Below, piece after piece: positions 23,506 through 31,128 of a stretch of DNA of 51,334 nucleotides. Numbering within the stretch: the first letter of the stretch is position 1; every line of letters starts with the position of its first letter. The notes under the pieces were generated by a model. It saw only the letters and a program-made list of their open reading frames with translations, was not told the origin of the DNA and ran no database searches. Location of the stretch: contig DHWX01000134.1 of NCBI GenBank assembly GCA_002413395.1, positions 1 to 51,334 of the forward strand. The letters run 5' to 3'. Both the position numbers and the translations under genes were made by a program. The DNA is from Polaromonas sp. UBA5171 (GTDB taxonomy: Bacteria; Pseudomonadota; Gammaproteobacteria; Burkholderiales; Burkholderiaceae_C).

Positions 23506-26500
23506 ATGAAACGGATGCTGGTCAATGCCACCCAGGCCGAAGAACGCCGGCTGGCGATTGTCGATGGACAAAAGCTCCTCGACTACGAAATTGAAATAGA
23601 AGGGCGCGAGCAGCGCAAGGGCAACATTTACAAGGCCGTCGTCACCCGCGTCGAGCCCTCGCTGGAAGCCTGCTTCGTCGACTACGGTGAAGACCGCCAC
23701 GGTTTTCTGCCGTTCAAGGAAATTTCCAAACAATACTTTGCACAAGGCGTGCCGGTCAGCCAGGCCCGTATCAGCGATGTGATAAAAGAGGGTCAGGAAA
23801 TGCTGGTCCAGGTCGAGAAGGAAGAACGCGGCAACAAGGGTGCGGCGCTCACCACCTTTGTCTCGCTGGCGGGTCGTTACGTGGTGCTGATGCCCAACAA
23901 TCCGCGCGGCGGCGGTGTGTCACGCCGCATCGAAGGCGAAGACCGCGCCGATCTCAAGGAAGCCCTCGACCAGCTCGAATACCCGGCTGGCATGAGCATC
24001 ATCGCGCGCACTGCCGGCATTGGTCGCAGCGCGCCTGAACTGCAATGGGACCTGAACTACCTGCTCAAGCTCTGGACCGCAATTGACGGCGCCGGCAAGG
24101 GCGGCAAGGGCGCTTTCCTGATTTACCAGGAATCGAGCCTCGTGATCCGCGCCATCCGCGACTACTTCAACAGCGACATCGGCGACATCCTGTTTGACAC
24201 TGACGACGTCTACGAGCAGGCGCGCCAGTTCATGGCTCATGTGATGCCCGAGCACGAGCATCGCGTCAAACGCTACCGCGACGACGCACCGCTGTTCAGC
24301 CGTTTCCAGATCGAGCACCAGATCGAGTCGGCTTACGCCCGCACCGTGCAGTTGCCAAGCGGCGGCGCGATTGTGATTGACCACACCGAAGCACTGGTCT
24401 CGGTGGATGTGAACTCGGCGCGTGCCATCAAGGGCGGCGACATCGAGGAAACCGCCACCCGCACCAACCTGGAAGCCGCCGAGGAGGTGGCACGCCAGAT
24501 GCGTCTGCGCGATCTGGGCGGCCTGATCGTCATCGACTTCATCGACATGGAAGAGTCGCGCAATCGCCGCGACGTGGAAAACCGTTTACGCGACGCACTG
24601 CGGCAAGACCGCGCCCGCGTACAGTTCGGCACCATCAGCAAGTTCGGCCTGATGGAAATGAGCCGCCAGCGTTTGCGACCGGCACTCAACGAAGGGGCTT
24701 CGATTCCCTGCCCGCGCTGCGGTGGCTCCGGTCATATCCGCGACACTGAAAGCTCGGCGCTGCAAATTTTGCGCATCATCCAGGAAGAGTCGCTCAAGGA
24801 CAGCACAGCCTCGGTGCTGTGCCAGGTCCCGGTCGATGTAGCGTCGTTCCTGCTTAATGAAAAGCGCTCCGAAATCGGCAAAATTGAACTCAAACAGCGC
24901 ATCAACGTGCTGCTGGTGCCCAACAAGACGCTGGAAACGCCAAACTATCGCCTGGAGCGCCTCAAACATGACGACCCACGCCTGGACAACATCGAAGCGA
25001 GCTACAAACTGGCCGACGAGATCGAAGACCCGACGAGCGTGACGCGCCGCTCGCAGGAGCCGACCAACCGGCAAACACCAGTGATCAAGGGCGTATTGCC
25101 CGATGCACCCGCGCCAGCGAGCGTACCCAAACCCGAAACTGCCCCAAGACCCAAGGCCGTGCCCCAACATACAGTTCCCGCGCGCGCAGTTGCTGCGCCA
25201 GTGGTGGCAGAAAAGGGCTTCTTCGGCTGGCTCAAAAGCCTGTTTGGCGGCGTCTCGGCGACGCCTGCTGCGCCTGTTGTCAAAGAAGTGAAAAAGGGTG
25301 AGCAGTCCTCCGGCGACACGCGACGCGAGGGTCGCCCTGACGGGCGCGCTGAGCGCGGTGAACGCGGCAGCCGTGAGGCTCGTCGCGGTGGACGGGGCCG
25401 AAGCGAAGGCCGCAGCGGCGAACGTCGTGAGCGCGCGCCTGAAGGACGCGGCGACACGGGCCGCCAGGAGCGTCCGGTTGGCGAAGCACGCCGTGAAGTT
25501 CGTGCCGAAATCCGCAACGAAGAGCAGCCGCGCAATGAAAGCCGCGAAGGCCGGGGCGACCGCAACCGCGGCGACCGCAATGAGCGTGGTGAGCGCATTC
25601 CGCGCGATGCCGCGGAGCAGGACCTCGCGCTGGCCAATCAGGCAGCCATGGCGGCGGCCATGAGCGGCGACGCGGACGTTCAACGCCAGGACAAACCGGC
25701 TCCTCAGGAAACAACTGGCCGTGATACCGAACGTCAGCCTCAAGGTGGACGCGCTGAGGACCGGAGCGAAGGCCGCCGTGAGCGTGGTAGCGAGCGCAAT
25801 GGCCGTCGCAACGAGCGCCGTGGTGATCGCTCCGAGAGCGGCACCCCGCCGACCCTGGGTGCTCAGGCCGACAGTTTTGACGCCGCGCACCCCGCCGTCG
25901 TAGATGGCTTGGACGAGGCTGGGAACCCGGTCGTGCCCGCTTCCTCTACCGACATTCAGGTTCGCACCGAGAGGCCGGATGAAAGTCAGGGCCGTCAGCC
26001 CCGCGAACGCCGCAGCCGGGACCGTTATGGCCGGGACCGCCGCGAACGCAATGCCAGCGAAGAGCGCAATGAGTCGCCGGCTGAGGCGAGTGCGCCGCCC
26101 GCCGCCGCGCCTGCGGAGTTTTTTCAATCTTCTGATACAAACACGCCTCGGGGTCAACAGGAGCACGAACCTTTAGCTGCTGAATTCGCAGCGCCTGTGG
26201 TACCCGCCTACGCGGCACCGGCGATTGCGGCCAAAGCGGCCCCGGTGCAGGCTGTGGCGCCCGTAACCATCACTCCGCCCAAGGTTCAGGCCTACAACTT
26301 GCCGTTGCAGGATCTGGCCCAGGTAGCCCAAGGTTCAGGCCTGCAATGGGTCAATTCCAATGCCGCCAAGATTGCCGAGGCACAAGCCGCAATCGCCGCG
26401 GAAGTCAAGCCGGCACGCATACCGCGTGAGCGCCCGCCCGTAACGGTTCCCACCGATGCGCCGCTGGTGATGGTCGAGACCCAGCGCGATTTGACTGCCG

Positions 26501-26532
26501 TGACGCTGCCTTTTGAGAAATCCGCAGATTAA
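23506..26532 (+). CDS. rne: Ribonuclease E
   Basis: This 1008-residue endonuclease has the catalytic half intact: S1 domain about 36-120, DNase-I-like active site D301 (SVDVNSAR) and D344 (VIDFIDME), and the Zn-link C402/C405 (CPRCGG) that joins subunits in the tetramer. It starts the decay of mRNA and matures 5S and tRNA. The C-terminal half is disordered and very rich in R, E and G (about 600-900), a probable RNA/degradosome scaffold. GFFGWLKSLFG at 571-581 looks like an amphipathic membrane-binding helix. The extreme C-terminus (PLVMVETQRDL) is a likely conserved microdomain. The good AAAGGA site fixes the start. Confidence 0.95.
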   Translation: MKRMLVNATQAEERRLAIVDGQKLLDYEIEIEGREQRKGNIYKAVVTRVEPSLEACFVDYGEDRHGFLPFKEISKQYFAQGVPVSQARISDVIKEGQEMLVQVEKEERGNKGAALTTFVSLAGRYVVLMPNNPRGGGVSRRIEGEDRADLKEALDQLEYPAGMSIIARTAGIGRSAPELQWDLNYLLKLWTAIDGAGKGGKGAFLIYQESSLVIRAIRDYFNSDIGDILFDTDDVYEQARQFMAHVMPEHEHRVKRYRDDAPLFSRFQIEHQIESAYARTVQLPSGGAIVIDHTEALVSVDVNSARAIKGGDIEETATRTNLEAAEEVARQMRLRDLGGLIVIDFIDMEESRNRRDVENRLRDALRQDRARVQFGTISKFGLMEMSRQRLRPALNEGASIPCPRCGGSGHIRDTESSALQILRIIQEESLKDSTASVLCQVPVDVASFLLNEKRSEIGKIELKQRINVLLVPNKTLETPNYRLERLKHDDPRLDNIEASYKLADEIEDPTSVTRRSQEPTNRQTPVIKGVLPDAPAPASVPKPETAPRPKAVPQHTVPARAVAAPVVAEKGFFGWLKSLFGGVSATPAAPVVKEVKKGEQSSGDTRREGRPDGRAERGERGSREARRGGRGRSEGRSGERRERAPEGRGDTGRQERPVGEARREVRAEIRNEEQPRNESREGRGDRNRGDRNERGERIPRDAAEQDLALANQAAMAAAMSGDADVQRQDKPAPQETTGRDTERQPQGGRAEDRSEGRRERGSERNGRRNERRGDRSESGTPPTLGAQADSFDAAHPAVVDGLDEAGNPVVPASSTDIQVRTERPDESQGRQPRERRSRDRYGRDRRERNASEERNESPAEASAPPAAAPAEFFQSSDTNTPRGQQEHEPLAAEFAAPVVPAYAAPAIAAKAAPVQAVAPVTITPPKVQAYNLPLQDLAQVAQGSGLQWVNSNAAKIAEAQAAIAAEVKPARIPRERPPVTVPTDAPLVMVETQRDLTAVTLPFEKSAD

Positions 26533-26564
26533 CCCTCTGACACCTGCAGCGCGCAGGCATAAGT

Positions 26565-26599
26565 AAAAAGGCCCGCATGCGGGCCTTTTTCTTTTTTTC
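26565..26599. terminator. Bidirectional intrinsic terminator between rne and hemY
   Basis: The stem GGCCCGCATGCGGGCC at 26570-26585 is flanked by AAAAA on the left and TTTTTCTTTTTTT on the right, so it can end transcription of rne on the plus strand and of the hem operon on the minus strand. It lies between the two convergent stop codons at 26532 and 26616. Confidence 0.9.
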
Positions 26600-26615
26600 C
26601 CACTGAGCTTCAGGT

Positions 26616-27905
26616 TTAAACCAGGGCCGCGCGCTTATAGGCCTGCGCGGCAGCCGCTTCATCCTCGCGTTGCTCCGCCAGCACCGCCAGGGCCCGCCAG
26701 GCGTTGCGCTTGAGGTTTGCGTCCTTCAAGTCGGGCGCAGCCTGTGTCAAGAGCTGTTGGGCTTTGCCCCAGAGCTGGCGACTCAGGCAGGCCATTCCCG
26801 CTAGGTACTGCACAAGCGGATCGCGCGGCCGACCGAGCTGCGCCGCTTCAATGCGGGAAAGCCAATCGGCATCCAGGGAATCAAAGCCAGCCTCAAGCAA
26901 CGTGACGAGTTTGATGCGCAGCCGATCGGCAATGCCGGATTCCGGCTGCATCATGCGGTCCCATACCGGCAGCAACCATGCACGCACTGTATCGGTATCG
27001 CCTTGCAGCGCCATCAGGAGCGAAGCGGCATGAATCACCAGTTCGGGCATGGCACGTTCGCTCTCGTCAAGTGAGTGCCAAGCCTGCTGCAATTGCGCCG
27101 GATCGCGCGCCTCATTGAGCAATTCCAGCGCCAGGCTGCGCACAATGCTCTGCGCCGCGGCCTGTGAAAAGGCGCGGTGCTTGGCCAGCAGGCGCGCCGT
27201 CTCCAGCGCCTGCAGGGTTTGTTGCGCTTGGCGGGTGGCGCGCAGCTTCATGCGAAGCGCCAGTGTGCGCCGCGCCGCGCCCTGCGGTAACTGGCCCAGC
27301 CACTCAAGCGCCGTGCCGCCGTCCTGGTCATCCAGCGCCCAGCGCACAGCACGAAACTGCACGCCCTCGCGCACTTCCTGCGCATCGCGCGGTGCCACAC
27401 TGCGAAGCGCCAGTTGCAGGTGCTGGTCGCGCAAGGTCTTGTGCTGGAGCGACTGCGCGCTTTCGGCCACCAGGAGGTGCGCCAGCGCGCGCAACTGGCT
27501 GGCGCGGGCGGCATTGTGCCCGCTCGCGTGGCGCGCCGCATCACCAAGCAGCGCCAGACTTTTTTCTTGCGCCAGCGCATACTGCGCCGACTTGGCGGCC
27601 CGGATGTAACGCCCTGCCAGCAAATGCGCCAGCGCATCCATCAGGGCGCCGTACATGGCACGTTCCTTCTGCTGGGCACGCCAGCGCCTGGCCTCGGCCG
27701 GCAAGGAAAATACCGCTGACATCGCGCGCAAGGCCAGGTACAGCACCATGAACAGTGCCGCCAATAGCAGCATCACCAAATTGAACGACATGTCAACCCG
27801 GTGCGGCGGCCAGAACAGAGTGACTACTGCCTGGTTGTTGCCCGCCACCAGCGCCACCGCAACGGCCACACCAAACAGCGCCAGAAGCCAGAGAGCAGCG
27901 CGCAT
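26616..27905 (-). CDS. hemY: HemY, TPR protein of the hem operon
   Basis: The protein of 429 residues begins at MRAALWLLALFG; the open frame extends far upstream, but that part only shadows hemX. It has two N-terminal transmembrane helices (about 4-23 and 42-62) with the HemY_N pattern VTLFWPPHRVDMSFNLVMLLL, then a helical TPR-like domain to the end. HemY is tied to heme synthesis in proteobacteria but is not the protoporphyrinogen oxidase of the same name; its exact role is not settled. It is the last gene of hemCDXY. Confidence 0.88.
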   Translation of the reverse strand: MRAALWLLALFGVAVAVALVAGNNQAVVTLFWPPHRVDMSFNLVMLLLAALFMVLYLALRAMSAVFSLPAEARRWRAQQKERAMYGALMDALAHLLAGRYIRAAKSAQYALAQEKSLALLGDAARHASGHNAARASQLRALAHLLVAESAQSLQHKTLRDQHLQLALRSVAPRDAQEVREGVQFRAVRWALDDQDGGTALEWLGQLPQGAARRTLALRMKLRATRQAQQTLQALETARLLAKHRAFSQAAAQSIVRSLALELLNEARDPAQLQQAWHSLDESERAMPELVIHAASLLMALQGDTDTVRAWLLPVWDRMMQPESGIADRLRIKLVTLLEAGFDSLDADWLSRIEAAQLGRPRDPLVQYLAGMACLSRQLWGKAQQLLTQAAPDLKDANLKRNAWRALAVLAEQREDEAAAAQAYKRAALV

Positions 27906-27921
27906 GCCTGGCCCCTGCCCC

Positions 27922-29161
27922 TTACCGGCCTGCCGCCGCAGTGGCGAGCGCGCTGAGCGTGTCGTCCAGGCGGGGCAGCTCACTGGTTTTAAGCTGGCTC
28001 TGCACCTGCGCCAGCAATTGGGCAGCCGCCCGGGTTTGACGTGACGACGCGTCAAAATATTTGCCCAGCCAGACGTTGACGCTTGCCAGATCGGCACGTA
28101 CGGTCTCGGTCTGGCGTGACAGCAACCCAAGGCGCACATTGAGCAGCCTGAGTTTGAAATTTTCACGCAGGAAAACCGATTGTTCGGGTGACAGCAAGTC
28201 GGCCTCGGGCTGGTCAATGCGGCTGACACGCAGCAGCTTGCGCGCTTCCTCCCAGACGCTGTCCAGCATGCGCTGCGACCAGACATGAAGCGCCTGCCCG
28301 TCAAATGTCCATGGCCAGAGCCTGCCGGCTGCCGATGCGCTCGCGCGCGCAGCAGGCACCTTCCGAACAGGCGAAACCGGCGCAGGCGCTGCGCGCGGGA
28401 AAGTGCGCGGCAGCATGGCATTGGCCAACGGCAAATCGTCGGCCAGACGGACCAGTTCGTCGAGCTTGAGCAACAGCGCCGGCACATCGGTAAGGTTGGC
28501 CGCCTTGATGCGTTCCGTGTCCCGGGTGATCGCGCGCTGCAATGGGTTGAGGCGGGGTTGGGCCGCGCGCGCGAGGCGCTGGTCAGCCGAATTGAGCGCG
28601 GCCAGCAAGGGCTGGGCACTGCCAGTGAGTTGCGCCTGCTGCTGAGCCAGCCGCAGCGCGGAATCAATATCCACCACCAGGTTTTCATCGCGCGAACGCG
28701 ACAGGCTTTGCATCAATTCTTCGAGCTGGCTGCGCTGCAGGCTGACTTCGCTGACGCGGCTTTCCTGCAGCGCCAGCCGCCGCCGCCAGATCGCGCGTGG
28801 CTTCCTGGGCCTGACGCGCCAGCGTGCGCGCCTCAATTGCCTGCGCCCCGGAATCGAGACTGCGGCGGGCGAGTTGCTCCTCAATGGAGCCAAGTTTTTG
28901 CCACAACAAGCCGCTCACAAGCAACCCGGCCGCCGCCAGCGCCGCCACCAGCAGCGCCCATGTGCGGGGTACCAGCCAGAAACCATTTTCCCCAACGCTG
29001 GTCGCTTCGCGTACTGCGGCGCTGCCCCCCAAGGGGACTGAACTTGGCTTGGGCGGCCCTTCGCTGCGTTCGGGCGCTAGGGTGTGCTCGGACGCGCGGT
29101 CAGGCACTGGTCCGTCATCGGGCGCGGGGAAAGGGGGTGGCGCTGAAGGGCTGTCGCTCAT
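27922..29161 (-). pseudogene. hemX: HemX, frameshifted
   Basis: The N-terminal part (29161 down to about 28780) gives a proline-rich start, a transmembrane helix (about 67-88, TWALLVAALAAAGLLVSGLLW) and a coiled-coil start RQAQEATRDLAA. The conserved HemX body (LALQESRVSEVSLQRSQLEELM through SALATAAAGR) continues in another frame down to 27922. The break is at a run of four GCC triplets on the plus strand near 28776-28788. Rejoined it would be about 413 residues, normal for HemX. HemX is a membrane protein found between hemD and hemY with unclear function. Real mutation or sequencing error cannot be told apart. Confidence 0.75.
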
Positions 29162-30042
29162 GGATAAAGAGATTCTATCGAGGCCAGCGTGTCCCGGATG
29201 TCCTTGAGTGCCGGGCGTGACGCCACAACAACACCCCAGCCCGCGGCCCGCACGGCATCGAGAATGCGTGGATGCGTGGCCACGGCGCGGGCGCCGCTCC
29301 AGCCTATCGCTCCCAGCACGGGCTCATTGACCAGGTTGGCCACGGCTTCGGTGCTGCTGAAGAGCCACACCGACCCATCGCTGGCGGCAACGCGGGCGCG
29401 CTGAAGCTGCGCGTTGGTCAGGCGCGGCGCGCGACGCTGGTACACGCTGACGAAATCAACCTGCGCACCGGCCGCCCCCCACTGGCGGGCGATCCAGTCA
29501 CGCCCCGGCAAAGTGGCGGTTTGCCCAACGAGGCCCGGGTTTTCCCCGCGCACCACCAGCACCCGGCGGCCCTGCCAGTCGCGCTGGCCAATCACGTCCC
29601 ACAGGGCTTGTGAGTCAAACTGTCGGGCATCAAGAGCCGGCGCATCAATCTGCCCGGCGGGAATCCCTGCAGCGACGAGTGCGGCCACGGTGCCGGGGCC
29701 GGGCGCCATGAAACGCAGCTTTGGCGAAAGCTGATTCGGCACTGGACTTGCTATATTATTAATAGCTAAATTTTTATGTTGATCAAGGGCTAATGTGTCT
29801 TTTTGTCTGAAGAAATAGTCCACCGCATTGCCACTCACAAACAGGCATGCTGCGTAGCTGTCCAGCGTGTCCCAGGCTTGCCAAAGCGCCTGCGCACTTG
29901 CTGCGGCCGGAGCAGGTGCAATTTCAATCAACGGCAAGGCTTCGGCCGCGACGCCCCCTTGTTGAAACTGCTGCACCCAGCGCTGAGCCTCACGCGCAGG
30001 CCGCGTCACAATGACGCGAACCGTGCGCACCACGGCTGACAT
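29158..30042 (-). CDS. hemD: Uroporphyrinogen-III synthase
   Basis: This 294-residue protein has the two-lobed HemD fold: VTRPAREAQRW at the start, FVSGNAVDYFF near 68-78, FMAPGPGTVAALVAAGI near 111-127 and VWLFSSTEAV near 220. It cyclises hydroxymethylbilane to uroporphyrinogen III. Residues about 82-105 (DTLALDQHKNLAINNIASPV) are encoded by an AT-rich repeat insertion that keeps the frame and lies in a surface loop between conserved blocks. Its ATG overlaps the hemC stop (TAATG) and its stop overlaps hemX (ATGA), so expression is coupled. Confidence 0.9.
   Translation of the reverse strand: MSAVVRTVRVIVTRPAREAQRWVQQFQQGGVAAEALPLIEIAPAPAAASAQALWQAWDTLDSYAACLFVSGNAVDYFFRQKDTLALDQHKNLAINNIASPVPNQLSPKLRFMAPGPGTVAALVAAGIPAGQIDAPALDARQFDSQALWDVIGQRDWQGRRVLVVRGENPGLVGQTATLPGRDWIARQWGAAGAQVDFVSVYQRRAPRLTNAQLQRARVAASDGSVWLFSSTEAVANLVNEPVLGAIGWSGARAVATHPRILDAVRAAGWGVVVASRPALKDIRDTLASIESLYP
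29748..29805 (+). repeat. Palindromic repeat inserted in frame within hemD
   Basis: TTGCTAT starts at 29748; GCTAT-ATTATTA-ATAGC forms a palindrome at 29750-29766, followed by ATAGCT overlap, an AT-rich spacer and GATCAAGGGCTA. Arm sequence and 7-base loop equal the copy in the rne leader. The surrounding hemD sequence is GC-rich, so the AT-rich island stands out clearly. It adds about 20 codons without a stop. Confidence 0.6.
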
Positions 30043-31058
30043 TACAGCGCCGCGGCGTCGCCGGCCCAGACGGCACCGGCCGCGCGCAGTTGCGCCGCCA
30101 CCGCTTCGCCAAGCGCCCGGGCTTCGTCAAAGCTGCGTACAACGGCGGTTTTTTGCACCTGCACCAGCGCTGCCAGGGGCTGACCAGACATGGGATCAGC
30201 GCTGGCCGGATCGCCCCAGGCGGCGTTGAGCTGCATCGCATGATGGCCGTCTTCCCGGGCCGCGCCTGGCATGGAATCGGCCACGAAGGCTGCCAGCGGC
30301 ATCGAGCAACTGCCGCCCATGACGCGCGAGACCGTGCGCTCGGCCGTCACCGCCAGCCAGGTCGGCTGGTGCGCCAGCGCAGCCAGCGCAGCCATCAGAT
30401 CGGTGCGTTCAGCCCGCACTTCAATCCCCAAAGCGCCCTGCCCGGCTGCCGGCAGCATGTCAGTGGGTGCAAAGGTGCCGCGAATACGCGATTCAAGGCC
30501 CAGGCGCTTCAGCCCGGCGGCAGCCAGCACAATGGCGTGGTACTGACCTTCATCGAGCTTGCGCAAGCGCGTGTCGAGGTTACCGCGCAGCGGCTCGATT
30601 TTCAGGTCAGGCCGCAAGGCCTTGAGCAGCACCAGGCGGCGCAGGCTGGAGGTGCCGACAACCGCACCGCATGGCAAATCGGCCAGCGACGCAAACTGGC
30701 CGGACACGAAGGCGTCGCGCGGGTCCTCGCGCTCCAGCACGCAGGCCAGCGCAAAACCTTCAGGCAAATCCATCGGCACGTCTTTCAGCGAATGCACCGC
30801 CAGATCGGCCCGGCCTTCGCTGAGAGCGACTTCGAGTTCCTTGACAAATAGGCCCTTGCCGCCGACTTTGCTGAGCGAGCGGTCCAGAATCTGGTCACCC
30901 TGGGTGGTCATGCCCAGCAGATCCACCTGCCAGCCCAGCCGGGATTCGAGCAGCGACTTGACATGCTCGGCCTGCCACAGCGCCAGACGGCTTTCGCGGG
31001 TGGCAATGACGACGCTTGGGGCGACCTTTCCCTTGACAGTTTGAAACGTTGTGGACAC
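30042..31058 (-). CDS. hemC: Porphobilinogen deaminase (hydroxymethylbilane synthase)
   Basis: The 338-residue enzyme starts at a GTG with an AGGTGA site 3 bases upstream. It has IATRESRLALWQA at 18-30, the substrate-binding KDVPMDLPEGF, GTSSLRR near 135-141 and C251 (GGSCSMPLAA), which carries the dipyrromethane cofactor. It polymerises four porphobilinogens to hydroxymethylbilane. It is the first gene of hemCDXY and divergent from ppc, with a 70-base promoter region between the starts used here. The C-terminal tail is alanine-rich and slightly longer than in Escherichia coli. Confidence 0.95.
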   Translation of the reverse strand: MSTTFQTVKGKVAPSVVIATRESRLALWQAEHVKSLLESRLGWQVDLLGMTTQGDQILDRSLSKVGGKGLFVKELEVALSEGRADLAVHSLKDVPMDLPEGFALACVLEREDPRDAFVSGQFASLADLPCGAVVGTSSLRRLVLLKALRPDLKIEPLRGNLDTRLRKLDEGQYHAIVLAAAGLKRLGLESRIRGTFAPTDMLPAAGQGALGIEVRAERTDLMAALAALAHQPTWLAVTAERTVSRVMGGSCSMPLAAFVADSMPGAAREDGHHAMQLNAAWGDPASADPMSGQPLAALVQVQKTAVVRSFDEARALGEAVAAQLRAAGAVWAGDAAAL

Positions 31059-31128
31059 TCGTCACCTGTTTGTAATCTTTAGATGGGACTGAATGCTAGC
31101 ATGGGTGCCTGAAACAGAGAGGGCAGAG

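Noticed and set aside
25300..26060. Tandem GCGA/CGCG-rich repeats that could suggest a repeat array
   Set aside because: They are codon-level repeats of the R/E/G-rich RNase E tail without regular spacer units; no CRISPR-like structure.
24586..26166. 526-codon minus-strand frame opposite rne
   Set aside because: It is antisense to the RNase E catalytic and RGE-rich regions; its composition only mirrors the arginine-rich tail.
27906..28688. Upstream extension of the hemY frame to 690 codons
   Set aside because: This part overlaps the conserved HemX body in another frame; HemY begins at 27905 with its normal membrane helices.
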